Below the pieces are notes generated by a model. It did no database searches and was not told the origin of the DNA. It was given only the letters and a program-made list of their open reading frames with translations. The translations under genes and the position numbers were made by a program. 64,000 bases of DNA from an uncultured Pelagibacteraceae bacterium (lineage in GTDB: Bacteria > Pseudomonadota > Alphaproteobacteria > Pelagibacterales > Pelagibacteraceae): positions 1 to 64,000 of the forward strand of contig CACDII010000001.1 of NCBI GenBank assembly GCA_902552985.1, read 5' to 3'. Every line of letters starts with the position of its first letter. Position 1 is the stretch's first letter. Shown here in pieces: positions 30,106 to 39,906 of the stretch.

Positions 30106-31020
30106 ATGAAAAAGTCTTACACAGTAGACTCTAAAAGTAATAATATGAGAATTGATCGATGGATTAGAAATAATATTATTAAAGTTCCGCAGAGTTTAAT
30201 TGAAAAATCTTTAAGAAATGGAAAAATTAAATTAAATAAAAAAAAAGTTAAAAGTTCAACAAAAATCAAAACAAATGATTTGATAGATTTATACAATCTT
30301 AATTATGAAAAAAAAATTGATAACATAAGTAATAAATTTACTCCTAGTAAAAGTATTATAAAAGAAAATGAAAAACTAATAATTGATAATAATGACAACT
30401 TTGTTGTTATAAATAAAATAGCTGGTATTTCAGTTCAAGGAGGTACTAAATCTAAAAGAAATCTAATAGATATATTTGCTAGTAGTGAAATTTTTAAAAA
30501 TACGAAACCATTTTCTGTACATAGACTTGATAAAGAAACATCTGGGGTCTTTATAATTGCAAAAAATAGAGAGACAGCTCAATTATTTACAAGTTTATTC
30601 AGATTAAGAAAAATTCACAAAACATATATTGGTATCTGCCACGGGGAAGTTGAAAAAAATTCAGGTGAATGGACGGAAAATTTAGCAAGATATGAAAATG
30701 GTAAAAAAATTATTGAAAAAGCTAAAACAATTTACAAAGTTATAGATAAAAATATCAATTCTAGTTTAGTCGAAATGAAACCTATTACTGGAAGAAAACA
30801 TCAACTTAGAAAACAGTTATCGGCAATAGGTAATCCAATTTATGGAGATAAAAAGTATGGATCATTTTTAAGCTACAAATCAAAAAATATTAATCTGATG
30901 TTACATTCTTATCAAATTAAATTTATGATTAACAATCAAAAGTATACCTATACTGCTTCACTTCCTGATTACTTTAATAAAATTTTAAAAATTAAAAGGT
31001 TAAGGTTTTCAAATTTTTAA
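30106..31020 (+). CDS. RluA-family pseudouridine synthase, RluC-like
   Basis: The 304-residue protein has an N-terminal S4 RNA-binding domain ([20 protein letters not shown], 15-34) and a RluA-type catalytic domain with HRLDKETSG at 139-147, whose Asp142 is the catalytic residue. The S4 region with VPxSLI resembles RluC, which modifies 23S rRNA positions 955, 2504 and 2580 in E. coli, but RluC and RluD cannot be separated safely by eye. It lies 32 nt after rplQ, and its last 29 nt overlap the end of lipB on the other strand. Confidence 0.85.
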   Translation: MKKSYTVDSKSNNMRIDRWIRNNIIKVPQSLIEKSLRNGKIKLNKKKVKSSTKIKTNDLIDLYNLNYEKKIDNISNKFTPSKSIIKENEKLIIDNNDNFVVINKIAGISVQGGTKSKRNLIDIFASSEIFKNTKPFSVHRLDKETSGVFIIAKNRETAQLFTSLFRLRKIHKTYIGICHGEVEKNSGEWTENLARYENGKKIIEKAKTIYKVIDKNINSSLVEMKPITGRKHQLRKQLSAIGNPIYGDKKYGSFLSYKSKNINLMLHSYQIKFMINNQKYTYTASLPDYFNKILKIKRLRFSNF

Positions 31021-31621
31021 TTAAATGTTTTATAATTACTTTATCTATATTTTTGTAATTTTGTTTTTTAATATTTATTAAATTGCTAACTTCTTTATTT
31101 TTGATACCACAAGGTATAATTTTTTTATATTTACTTAGTGAATTATTAATATTAAGTGAAAAACCATGATAAGTAATCCATTTTTTAATTCTTATACCTA
31201 TTGCACCAATTTTTTTACTCTTGTTATTTTGTTTGACCCAGATCCCAATATTTTTTGGATCACTAAAAGATTTTATTTTATACTCAGATAAAGATTCAAT
31301 AATTGATTGTTCAATTATATTTAAAAATTTCCTGATATCCTTCTTTCTTTTATTTAAATTAATTACTAAATAGCAAACTAACTGACCAGGACCATGCCAA
31401 GTAATTTTGCCACCTCTATTAGTTTTGATTATTTTAATCGATTTATCTAATATTTCGCTTTTATTATAACTTGTCCCAGCTGTATAAGTTGAGGGATGCT
31501 TTAATAACCAAATTAATTCATCAGAGTTGTCATTGCTAATTTTTAGTAGTCTTTTTTCAAGAAAATTGATTGCATATGTGTATTTTATAGGCTTTTTAGA
31601 TCTTTTGATTTCAATTTTCAT
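30992..31621 (-). CDS. lipB: Octanoyl-[acyl carrier protein]:protein N-octanoyltransferase
   Basis: LipB moves octanoate from acyl carrier protein to lipoyl domains, the first step of lipoate synthesis for 2-oxoacid dehydrogenases and the glycine cleavage H protein. The signature [13 protein letters not shown] is at 69-81, and the catalytic pair is Lys137 (KIGAIGIRI) and Cys171 (IIPCGI). Length of 209 residues is typical. lipA is not in the window. It is convergent with and overlaps the pseudouridine synthase gene. Confidence 0.95.
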   Translation of the reverse strand: MKIEIKRSKKPIKYTYAINFLEKRLLKISNDNSDELIWLLKHPSTYTAGTSYNKSEILDKSIKIIKTNRGGKITWHGPGQLVCYLVINLNKRKKDIRKFLNIIEQSIIESLSEYKIKSFSDPKNIGIWVKQNNKSKKIGAIGIRIKKWITYHGFSLNINNSLSKYKKIIPCGIKNKEVSNLINIKKQNYKNIDKVIIKHLIKNLKTLTF

Positions 31622-31682
31622 TTAAAGAATTGTATTTTGCTTATTATGTATTAATAGTGCCTTAATAATTTATAGGTAACTT

Positions 31683-33059
31683 ATGTCTTTACTTAAAAAA
31701 ATAAAAGATAAAAAAGTAAATTTTGAATTTAATAAAGAATATATAAAAGTTTTAGTCTCAAAAATCATTAGTAATGATGCTCAATTTATTACTAATTCTT
31801 TTAAAGAAATTCACCCAGCAGATGCTGCGGATATAATAGAACATTTAAGTGAGGATAATAGAGAAAAATTAATTAAACTTAATAATTTTCAAATCGATCC
31901 CCAGGTATTTATTGAATTAAATGAATCAGTTCAATCTGAAATAATTAAATATCTATCTTCAGACGCCATTGTTTCTATCTTAAAAAATTTAGAGTCAGAC
32001 GATGCTATTAAAATTTTAGAAAATGTAGATGAACAAAACAAAAATACAATACTAAGTTCTTTACCACCTAAAGATAGATTTGTTTTACTAGAAAGTTTAA
32101 GTTATCCAGAAGATTCAGCAGCACGTATAATGCAAAGAGAATTTACAGCTATTCCAAATAATTGGTCTGTGGGTCAAACCATAGACTACTTGAGAGAAAA
32201 CAGAGATTTACCAGAAGAATTTTTAGAAATTTTTATTGTAGATAACGAGTTTAAACCAGTTGGAACTGTATCGTCATCTAAAGTTTTAAGAACACAGAGA
32301 GAAAAAAAAATGGAGTCTATTATGTCAAAATCACAATTACTTATACCTGTGGATATGGACAAGGAGGAAGTAGGTAACTTATTTGAAAATTATAATTTAA
32401 ATTCAGCATGTGTTATTGATAAAAATAATAAGCTAGTAGGCATGATTACTAGTGACGATGTTTTAACGGTTTTAAAAGAAGAAGCTGAAGAGGATGTATT
32501 AAGACTTGCCGGAGTAGGTAATGAAGAAATTACAGACGGAATTTTTAAAAAAACTAAAAGAAGATTTAATTGGTTGCTTTTAAATTTGTTTACAGCGGTT
32601 ATAGCATCCATAGTCATTGGTTTTTTTCAAGAAGATATTGAAAAAGTTGTAGCTTTAGCAGTTTTAATGCCAATTGTTGCTTCTATGGGTGGTAATGCAG
32701 GAATGCAAACATTAGCTGTTACAATTAGAACAATAGCAACAAATGAATTAACTAAAAACAATTTTAATGAAAATATACTAAAAGAATTTTCAATTGGAGT
32801 TTTAAATGGGATTATATTTGCAGCGATAAGTGCTATCGTTGTTCAAATATGGTTTAATGATCCGATATTATCTTTAATAATATCAATTTCAATGGTGCTA
32901 AACATGATAGTTGCTGGTTTATTCGGTATCTTAGTTCCTGTTAGTTTAAAAAAAATGAAAATTGATCCTGCTATTGCATCAAGTGTTTTTGTTACTACAA
33001 TAACTGATGTAATTGGATTTTTATCTTTTTTAGGTATTGGAGCTTATTTTTTTCTATAA
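31683..33059 (+). CDS. mgtE: Magnesium transporter MgtE
   Basis: The 458-residue protein has the three parts of MgtE: a helical N-domain (EIHPADAADIIEHL, about 43-56), two CBS domains at about 140-260 that gate the channel by binding Mg2+, and five hydrophobic segments from about 285 to the end with VLMPIVASMGGNAGMQ in the pore region. The 61-nt spacer upstream is too short for an M-box type riboswitch. It ends 4 nt from the stop of panC on the opposite strand. Confidence 0.95.
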   Translation: MSLLKKIKDKKVNFEFNKEYIKVLVSKIISNDAQFITNSFKEIHPADAADIIEHLSEDNREKLIKLNNFQIDPQVFIELNESVQSEIIKYLSSDAIVSILKNLESDDAIKILENVDEQNKNTILSSLPPKDRFVLLESLSYPEDSAARIMQREFTAIPNNWSVGQTIDYLRENRDLPEEFLEIFIVDNEFKPVGTVSSSKVLRTQREKKMESIMSKSQLLIPVDMDKEEVGNLFENYNLNSACVIDKNNKLVGMITSDDVLTVLKEEAEEDVLRLAGVGNEEITDGIFKKTKRRFNWLLLNLFTAVIASIVIGFFQEDIEKVVALAVLMPIVASMGGNAGMQTLAVTIRTIATNELTKNNFNENILKEFSIGVLNGIIFAAISAIVVQIWFNDPILSLIISISMVLNMIVAGLFGILVPVSLKKMKIDPAIASSVFVTTITDVIGFLSFLGIGAYFFL

Positions 33060-33063
33060 CTAA

Positions 33064-33876
33064 TTAAAAATTATCTATTATTCTTACATTTTTATTATAA
33101 TACGCTACAAAGATTTTGAAATTTTTATTTGTAATTTTTTTTGATAAATTTTTTTCATTTCTTACTTCTAAGTATTCAATTTTGATATTTTTTAACTTAT
33201 TTAATTGAAAAATAATATTTTTAGTATTTTTTCTAAGCATAATATTTTTTATAATTTTTTTTTTAAACTTTATAATTTTTTTAGCTAATATTGATGATTT
33301 TTTGATATCTTCACTATTAAGAAAAGAATTTCTAGATGATAAAGCTACCATGTTTTTATCACGAATAGTTGAGCATGGAACGACTTTAGTTTTAAATTTT
33401 TTTCCTATATATTTTCGTACTAAATAAAGTTGCTGATAATCTTTCTTACCAAAAAAAATATATTTTGGCTTAAGTCTTATCAAAAATTGATTTATTACAG
33501 CTAAAACACCTTCAAAATGGCCAGGTCGATAAATTGCACACATAATTTTATCGGTTTTACTTATTTTGATTTTCATTTTATTTTTATTTTTGTATATATC
33601 TTCTGATTTAGGAATTAATAAATAATCAACTTTAAGTTTACGCAATAAATTTATATCTTTTTTTAAATTACGAGGATAATTTTTATAGTCATTTTTGTTG
33701 TTAAATTGAGACGGATTAACAAAAATACTCACAAGTGTTTTTTGGCATTTTTTTCTTGATGATTTAATAAGAGAAATGTGACCTTTATGTAATGATCCCA
33801 TAGTAGGTACAAACCCGACTTTTGCCTTAAAATTAACTTCTTTATTTAATTTATTTATACTTTTAAAAATTATCAT
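33064..33876 (-). CDS. panC: Pantothenate synthetase
   Basis: PanC joins pantoate and beta-alanine using ATP to give pantothenate. The 270-residue protein has PTMGSLHKGH at 24-33 (ATP-binding), VNPSQFN near 52, the FFGKKDYQQL segment and the SSRNSFL substrate loop. The sequence is unusually lysine- and isoleucine-rich from the AT bias. panB is not adjacent here, though the two are often paired elsewhere. Only 31 nt separate it from the divergent galU. Confidence 0.95.
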   Translation of the reverse strand: MIIFKSINKLNKEVNFKAKVGFVPTMGSLHKGHISLIKSSRKKCQKTLVSIFVNPSQFNNKNDYKNYPRNLKKDINLLRKLKVDYLLIPKSEDIYKNKNKMKIKISKTDKIMCAIYRPGHFEGVLAVINQFLIRLKPKYIFFGKKDYQQLYLVRKYIGKKFKTKVVPCSTIRDKNMVALSSRNSFLNSEDIKKSSILAKKIIKFKKKIIKNIMLRKNTKNIIFQLNKLKNIKIEYLEVRNEKNLSKKITNKNFKIFVAYYNKNVRIIDNF

Positions 33877-33907
33877 TTATGGTACTTCATTTAATTAATA
33901 CATTCTG

Positions 33908-34723
33908 ATGATAAGACAAGCAATAATACCATTGGCAGGTTTAGGTACAAGACTTTTACCTTTAACAAGTGTTTATGCTAAAGAGTTATTGCCAATTAAT
34001 GGAAAAGTAGGACTAGAATACATTTTGGAAGAATGTGTTGAAGCAGGCATTAAAGAGATTATTTTTATAATATCAAAAAAAAAACAAATTATTAAAAAAT
34101 ATTTCTACAACGATATCTTTTATAAAAAAATAATTAAAAAAAAAAAAGATAAAAGAATTATAAGTGAGTATAAAAAGATTTTAAAATATAAAAAAATGAT
34201 AAAATTTGTCTATCAAAATAACCCAAGAGGTACTGGTGATGCCGTTTTAAAAACTAAAAATTTAATAAAAGACAATTTTTTTATGATGCTTTTACCTGAT
34301 GATTTAATTATTAAAAAAAACTGTTCTAAAGATATGATACATATACATAAAAAAAATAAATGCTCAGTTATGGCTAGTATGAAAGTAAACAAAAAAAATG
34401 TAAAAAGATGGGGAATATATTCAAAAAAATCTAATATAAATAAAAGTAATTTTTATATTAATGATGTAATAGAAAAACCAGATGTTAAATCTGCTCCATC
34501 AAATAATGCGGTTATAGGAAGGTATATTTTGCCAAAAAAAATATTTTTAAAATTAGAAAATCAAAAGAAAGGTAAGGGTGGAGAAATTCATATTACAGAT
34601 TCTATTAAAAGGCTTTTAGAAGACGGAGAAAAATTTATTGGACATAATTTTAAAGGCAAATATTTAGACTGTGGAACTATTGAAGGATATATAAAATCAT
34701 CTATGGAGATATCAAAATTATGA
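33908..34723 (+). CDS. galU: UTP--glucose-1-phosphate uridylyltransferase
   Basis: The 271-residue nucleotidyltransferase has the N-terminal GLGTRLLPLTSVYAKELLP (about 11-29), which binds UTP, a DD metal-binding pair (LLPDDLI), and VIEKP and the NAVIGRYI segment of the GalU family. It makes UDP-glucose, the substrate of the next gene, which it overlaps by 4 nt. Slightly shorter than E. coli GalU (about 300). Confidence 0.93.
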   Translation: MIRQAIIPLAGLGTRLLPLTSVYAKELLPINGKVGLEYILEECVEAGIKEIIFIISKKKQIIKKYFYNDIFYKKIIKKKKDKRIISEYKKILKYKKMIKFVYQNNPRGTGDAVLKTKNLIKDNFFMMLLPDDLIIKKNCSKDMIHIHKKNKCSVMASMKVNKKNVKRWGIYSKKSNINKSNFYINDVIEKPDVKSAPSNNAVIGRYILPKKIFLKLENQKKGKGGEIHITDSIKRLLEDGEKFIGHNFKGKYLDCGTIEGYIKSSMEISKL

Positions 34724-36018
34724 AACTTTGCATGATAGGAACAGGTTATGTAGGTCTTGTAAGTGGAGTTTGTTTTTCAGATATGGGCAATACTGTTTAT
34801 TGTGTTGATAAAGACCAAAAAAAAATTAATTCTCTAAATAACGGAAAAGTTCCAATTTATGAACCAGGTTTAGAAGAAATTTTAAGAAAAAACTTTAAAC
34901 AAAAAAGATTAATTTTCACAAGTGATTTGAAAACTGCAATAATGAATTCTGATATAATTTTTATTTGCGTAGGAACACCAACCAAAAAAAATAGTAATTC
35001 AGCTGATTTAAAATATGTTTTTCAAGTTGCTAATGAATTAAAAAAATATATTAAAAAATATAAAATTGTAATTACTAAATCTACAGTTCCTGTAACTACT
35101 GGCGACAAAATAGAAAAAATTTTAAAAAATTTAAAAAATAAAAATTTAGTCGATATAGTCTCTAATCCTGAGTTTTTAAGAGAAGGTGAAGCAATTAGAG
35201 ATTTTTTTTCTCCTGATAGAGTTGTAATTGGAACCGATAGCAATAAAGCAAATAAAATACTTAAATCGTTATATTTACCAATAATAAAAAAAAATAGCAG
35301 ATACTTCAGTACTTCAAGAAGAGGTGCCGAGTTGATTAAATATGCGTCCAATGCTTTTTTAGCTACTAAAATTTCTTATATCAATGAACTAGCAAACTTA
35401 TGTGAAAAAACTGGCGTTGATATTAAAGATATATCTTTTGGTATGGGCTCCGATCAACGTATAGGAGAACGATTTCTTCGTGCTGGTCCCGCCTACGGAG
35501 GCTCCTGTTTTCCTAAGGATACACGAGCGTTGGTTGATACATCAAAAAATTTTAATACTAATTTGTCAATTGTGAAGAGTGTGATTAAATCAAATGATGA
35601 CAGAAAGCTTCTTTTAACAAGAAAAATAGAAACTATACTTGGCAAAAATGTAAGAAATAAAAATATTACTTTTTTGGGCGTAACTTTTAAACCTAATACT
35701 GATGATATGAGGGAGGCATCAAGCTTATTCATGATACCATACTTAAATAATAAAGGTGCAAAAATTAGATATTTTGATCCCTCAGGATATAAAAAAGAAT
35801 TCGAAAAATTTAAAAAAGTTAAGTTTTGTAAAGATATTTCTGCAGCATGTTTAAAAAGTGATTTAATAATTATACATACTGAATGGAATGAGTTTAAATT
35901 ATTAAATTTTAAAAAAATTGTAAAAAAAAGTAAATTTACTGTTTATGATATGAGAAATATTTATAATCCTTCAAAGATGAAAGTAAATGGAATTAAATAT
36001 TTTGGTATAGGCAGATAA
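34720..36018 (+). CDS. ugd: UDP-glucose 6-dehydrogenase
   Basis: The 432-residue enzyme oxidises UDP-glucose to UDP-glucuronate with two NAD+. It has the Rossmann motif GTGYVGLVSG at 7-16, the EPGL segment, FLREGEAI, the catalytic Cys263 in GGSCFPKDT and the C-terminal UDP-binding domain (GVTFKPNTDDMR). Together with galU it forms a two-gene unit supplying uronic acid for surface glycans. It ends one base from the convergent ridA-like gene. Confidence 0.96.
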   Translation: MKLCMIGTGYVGLVSGVCFSDMGNTVYCVDKDQKKINSLNNGKVPIYEPGLEEILRKNFKQKRLIFTSDLKTAIMNSDIIFICVGTPTKKNSNSADLKYVFQVANELKKYIKKYKIVITKSTVPVTTGDKIEKILKNLKNKNLVDIVSNPEFLREGEAIRDFFSPDRVVIGTDSNKANKILKSLYLPIIKKNSRYFSTSRRGAELIKYASNAFLATKISYINELANLCEKTGVDIKDISFGMGSDQRIGERFLRAGPAYGGSCFPKDTRALVDTSKNFNTNLSIVKSVIKSNDDRKLLLTRKIETILGKNVRNKNITFLGVTFKPNTDDMREASSLFMIPYLNNKGAKIRYFDPSGYKKEFEKFKKVKFCKDISAACLKSDLIIIHTEWNEFKLLNFKKIVKKSKFTVYDMRNIYNPSKMKVNGIKYFGIGR

Positions 36019-36019
36019 A

Positions 36020-36481
36020 TTAATTTAATTCAAAAATTGCATCAACTTCGACAGCAACACCTAATGGAAGACTGTTAGTACTTACCGCTGCTCTCGTATG
36101 CATTCCAGCATCTCCAAATATTGAAGCAATTAAATCTGATGCACCATTTATTACTTTGGGCTGATCATTAAATTCATCAATTGAATTAACAAACCCAGTT
36201 AATTTGACACACGACTTTATCTTTGAAAGATCATCTTTACATGCTTTTTTTGCCTGAGCTATTATACTTAGAGCACATCTTTTTGCAGCTTGATAAGCTT
36301 GATCTGTGTTTAAATCTTTACCAACTTTACCTTTAATTAAATTACCTTTTTCATCCATTGATATTTGGCCTGAAATAAAAAGCATTTTCCCTACAATCCT
36401 TGTAGCAACATACGATCCAACAGGATTTGCTGCTTTTGGTAAATTAATATTATTTTTTTTTATATTTTCTTCGTAATTCAT
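36020..36481 (-). CDS. RidA family protein (YjgF/YER057c/UK114)
   Basis: The 153-residue protein matches the RidA fold: NPVGSYVATRIVGKMLFISGQ near the start, GKVGKDLNTDQAYQAAKRCA in the middle and the closing AAVSTNSLPLGVAVEVDAIFE. RidA enzymes hydrolyse reactive enamine/imine intermediates, but this longer subgroup is not the archetypal RidA and the catalytic Arg is replaced or shifted, so the substrate is unknown. It is the last gene of the topA unit, overlapping the preceding small gene by 4 nt. Confidence 0.85.
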   Translation of the reverse strand: MNYEENIKKNNINLPKAANPVGSYVATRIVGKMLFISGQISMDEKGNLIKGKVGKDLNTDQAYQAAKRCALSIIAQAKKACKDDLSKIKSCVKLTGFVNSIDEFNDQPKVINGASDLIASIFGDAGMHTRAAVSTNSLPLGVAVEVDAIFELN

Positions 36482-36732
36482 TGTTCTAAAATCTTTTTTT
36501 TAACATCTTTAACTTTACTTTTTTCTTCTGACCATTCATTTTTTTGGTAATTTTTTGTATCTTTCATAAAATTTTCACCTGCTGTTAAAGTTTTATTTTT
36601 TATTAAACTACTTTTACATTTCATAAAATTCAATGAAAACTTTTTAAAATTATTGCAATTTAATTCAGCTGAATTTGAAATATTATAAAATATTAGTAAA
36701 AAAACAAATGTTAAAAATGATTTTTTTATCAT
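36478..36732 (-). CDS. Small exported protein of unknown function
   Basis: An 84-residue product with a clear N-terminal signal sequence (MIKKSFLTFVFLLIFYNISNSA) and a likely cleavage before ELNCNN. The mature part of about 62 residues is polar and lysine-rich, with two cysteines (LNCNN and FMKCKS) that could form a disulfide. I do not recognise a family. It overlaps topA and the RidA gene by 4 nt each, which supports it as a real, translationally coupled gene. Confidence 0.75.
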   Translation of the reverse strand: MIKKSFLTFVFLLIFYNISNSAELNCNNFKKFSLNFMKCKSSLIKNKTLTAGENFMKDTKNYQKNEWSEEKSKVKDVKKKILEQ

Positions 36733-39287
36733 TTACGTTTTTTCTTTTTTGTTTTATCGTATTCTTTTCTTTTCTCAATTAATATTAATGCTTCTTCCAT
36801 TGTAAGTTCTGTTGGGTCTTTTTCTTCAGGAATTGTTGCGTTAAGAGATTTGTACTTGATATATGGTCCATATTGACCTTTCATCACTCTAACAGGTTTT
36901 TTATCTTCGGGATGCTCTCCCAAGTCTTTTATTAATGATGAAGATATTCTACCAGGCTTTGCTTCAGCAATTAATGTAATTGCTCTATTTAATCCAATAG
37001 TAAAAATATCTTCGACATTTTCTAATCTAGCAGATTTATTTTCACATTTTAAATACGGACCAAATCGTCCTGAGTTTAAAAAAATTTCTTTTTGATTTTC
37101 TGGATTAATACCTAAATTTTTAGGTAATGAACATAAAAATTTTGCTTTTTCTAAATCAATTGAATCGATATCAATGCCTTTAGGTATCGAGACGTTTTTT
37201 ACACTTTCATCTTTTTTTTTTATTTTCTTTTTTTTTTTAGTTTTTTCTTCATTTTCATTTGGATCAATTTCAAATTGTAAATATGGACCAAATCTTCCAT
37301 TTTTAAGATAAATATCTTTACCTTTATCATTTTGACCAATTAATTTTGGCTCTGCTAAATTCACTTGTTCAGCAGCTTTAGCTTTTGAAAGAGGTCTTGT
37401 AAATTTACATTCTGGATAATTTGAACATCCTATAAAGGCACCACCTCTAAAACTGTTTTTTAAACTTAATTCACCATTGCTACACAATTTACATTTTCTA
37501 TCAATTTTTCCATTATTATCTGTTTCAAAAATGAGACTTCCTAAGCTTTCATTAAGTAAATCTAGGACTTCTCTAGTCCTTTTTTCTTTAACGTCAGTAA
37601 CGTTTTTATTAAAATCATTCCAGAATTGTTCCAAAACCTTTATCCAATCTTCTTTTCCTGCTGTAATATCATCCAATTGATCTTCAAGTTTTGCTGTAAA
37701 TCCATAATCAACATATTTTGTGAATAATTTTTCTAAGAATGCTGAAATTAGTTTTCCTCGATCTGTTGGAAAAAATCTTTTATTCAATATATCAGCATAA
37801 CCTCGATTTGAAATTACCGATATAATACTTGCATAAGTCGAAGGCCTTCCTATACCAAGTTCCTCTAATTTCTTTACCAAACTCGCTTCGGAATATCTGG
37901 GTGGAGGTTGAGTAAAATGTTGTTCGTCAATAAATGTGTCAATATTTACTGGCCCTTTATTAACTTCTGGAAGGATCTTTTCATTATTTTCCTCATCTTC
38001 AACTTTATATAATTTTAAAAATCCATCAAATTTAATTACTGAACCACTTGAACGAAAAACATTTTTAGAGTCTTCAGATTCAATAGAAATTGTTTTTCGA
38101 TCAAATTTAGCTGGTTGCATCTGAGACGATAATGATCTCGACCAAATGAGATTGTATAATTTATTTTGATCAGAACTTAAATATTTTTTCATTTTTTCAG
38201 GAGAATTTTCAATATTTGTAGGTCTAATAGCTTCATGTGCTTCTTGTGCATTTTTTGCTTTTTTTCCAGAATAATTCATTGGTTCTTCTGGCAAATAATC
38301 TTTTCCAAAATTGTCATCAATATATTTCCTAAATTCACTGACAGCTTCATTTGATATATTTGTTCCGTCTGTTCTCATATAAGTTATTAATCCAACTGTA
38401 TCTCCATCCATATCTATACCCTGATAAAGTCTTTGTGCTATTTGCATTGTTCGAGAAGCACCAAATCCTAATTTACTAGACGCAGTTTGTTGCAAAGTAG
38501 AGGTAGTGAAGGGACCTACAGGATTTCTAGTATAAATTTTTGAAGTAATATCTGAAATTTTATAATTTATATTTTTAATTTCATTTATGGCTTTATTTAT
38601 ATCTTCCTTTTTTTTAAAAGAGAATTTTTCAATTTTATTTCCATTTAATTGAGAAATTGATGACAGAATTTTAGAACCATCTTTAGCTAAAAAGTTTATA
38701 TTTAGAGTCCAAAATTCATCAGGTTTAAAAATTTCAATTTCATGTTCTCTTTCAGTAAGTAATTTTAAAGCTACAGATTGAACTCTTCCAGCGGATTTTG
38801 ATCCAGGTAATTTAGTCCATAATATTGGCGAAATATTAAAACCAACTAAATAATCTAATGCTCTTCTTGCCATATAAGCATCAACCAATTGATCTTCTAT
38901 ACTTCTTGGATTTTCAATCCCCTTTGTTACAGCATTTTTGGTAATTTCGTTAAAAACGACTCTCTCTATTTTTTTATCTTTCAATAATTTTTTTTCATCT
39001 AAAAATTCTTTTACATGCCAGGCTATGGCTTCTCCTTCTCGATCAGGGTCTGTAGCAAGAATAATTTTTTCTGACTCTTTAGCCACTTCAGTAATTTCTT
39101 TTAGATATTTTTTTGAAAAACTATCTATTTCCCATATCATTTTAAATTTATTATTAGGGTCAACAGATCCATTTTTTGAAGGAAGATCTCTTATATGACC
39201 ATAACTTGCTAAAACTGTATAATTTTTCCCTAAGTATTTATTTATAGTTTTAGCTTTAGCTGGACTTTCTACGATTACTAAATTCAT
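36729..39287 (-). CDS. topA: DNA topoisomerase I (type IA)
   Basis: The 852-residue enzyme relaxes negative supercoils. It has the TOPRIM domain (VESPAKAKTINKYL at 6-19; ATDPDREGEAIAWH at 78-91), the catalytic Tyr303 in LITYMRTDGT, one four-cysteine zinc ribbon near 597-626 and at least three C-terminal repeats with G-R/Q-F/Y-GPY (RFGPYLQ, RFGPYLK, QYGPYIK). A lysine-rich linker lies between the first two repeats. It follows plsY by 38 nt; the dprA gene that often separates these two in Alphaproteobacteria is absent. Confidence 0.97.
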   Translation of the reverse strand: MNLVIVESPAKAKTINKYLGKNYTVLASYGHIRDLPSKNGSVDPNNKFKMIWEIDSFSKKYLKEITEVAKESEKIILATDPDREGEAIAWHVKEFLDEKKLLKDKKIERVVFNEITKNAVTKGIENPRSIEDQLVDAYMARRALDYLVGFNISPILWTKLPGSKSAGRVQSVALKLLTEREHEIEIFKPDEFWTLNINFLAKDGSKILSSISQLNGNKIEKFSFKKKEDINKAINEIKNINYKISDITSKIYTRNPVGPFTTSTLQQTASSKLGFGASRTMQIAQRLYQGIDMDGDTVGLITYMRTDGTNISNEAVSEFRKYIDDNFGKDYLPEEPMNYSGKKAKNAQEAHEAIRPTNIENSPEKMKKYLSSDQNKLYNLIWSRSLSSQMQPAKFDRKTISIESEDSKNVFRSSGSVIKFDGFLKLYKVEDEENNEKILPEVNKGPVNIDTFIDEQHFTQPPPRYSEASLVKKLEELGIGRPSTYASIISVISNRGYADILNKRFFPTDRGKLISAFLEKLFTKYVDYGFTAKLEDQLDDITAGKEDWIKVLEQFWNDFNKNVTDVKEKRTREVLDLLNESLGSLIFETDNNGKIDRKCKLCSNGELSLKNSFRGGAFIGCSNYPECKFTRPLSKAKAAEQVNLAEPKLIGQNDKGKDIYLKNGRFGPYLQFEIDPNENEEKTKKKKKIKKKDESVKNVSIPKGIDIDSIDLEKAKFLCSLPKNLGINPENQKEIFLNSGRFGPYLKCENKSARLENVEDIFTIGLNRAITLIAEAKPGRISSSLIKDLGEHPEDKKPVRVMKGQYGPYIKYKSLNATIPEEKDPTELTMEEALILIEKRKEYDKTKKKKRK

Positions 39288-39325
39288 TTATTTTGAAACT
39301 AGATAAAAAGAAACAGATAGTCAAA

Positions 39326-39904
39326 TTAATAAATTTTTGACTTAGATTCTTCCTTATTTATCAACCGTTTAATATTTTCTCTATGAGTAAAAAAAATCAA
39401 AATAAACATAATTATAAAAAAGAAAATATTTTCACTCTCTGAAAATAACAAAATATAAACAGGAATAGTTAAACTTGCTAATAATGATGATAGGGATGAG
39501 TATTTAAAAACGAAAAAAATAAGCAACCAAGTGACTGAAAAAATAAATCCAAAAGTTATATTGATACAAAATAAAATACCTAAATAAGTAGCAACACCTT
39601 TACCTCCTTTAAATTTTAACCAAGCAGGAAAAACATGGCCAAGAAAAATACATAATGATGAAACAAATATATATTCAGGGAAATTTATATTTATAAATAT
39701 CAATGGCAGTATAGCCTTAGATATATCCAATGCTAATGTGCTGTAACCTATAATTTTATTACCTGTCCTGAGAGCATTTGTAGCGCCAATATTACCAGAA
39801 CCTATTTCTCTTATATCTTTCTTCAAAAAAAATTTAGTAAGTATGTAACCAAAAGGTATAGAACCTACTAAATATGAAAAAAAAATTATTAAAATTAATT
39901 CCAT
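39326..39904 (-). CDS. plsY: Acyl-phosphate:glycerol-3-phosphate acyltransferase
   Basis: PlsY makes lysophosphatidic acid from acyl-phosphate, the first membrane step of phospholipid synthesis. The 192-residue integral membrane protein shows the three family motifs: GSIPFGY, REIGSGNIGATNALR (about 36-50) and KGGKGVATYLG (about 99-109), and several hydrophobic spans. It begins 2 nt after the dihydroorotase-like gene and is probably cotranscribed with pyrB. Confidence 0.95.
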   Translation of the reverse strand: MELILIIFFSYLVGSIPFGYILTKFFLKKDIREIGSGNIGATNALRTGNKIIGYSTLALDISKAILPLIFININFPEYIFVSSLCIFLGHVFPAWLKFKGGKGVATYLGILFCINITFGFIFSVTWLLIFFVFKYSSLSSLLASLTIPVYILLFSESENIFFFIIMFILIFFTHRENIKRLINKEESKSKIY

Positions 39905-39906
39905 TG

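Noticed and set aside
31622-31682. Magnesium riboswitch upstream of mgtE
   Set aside because: The divergent spacer is 61 nt, too short for an M-box, and no matching fold is visible.
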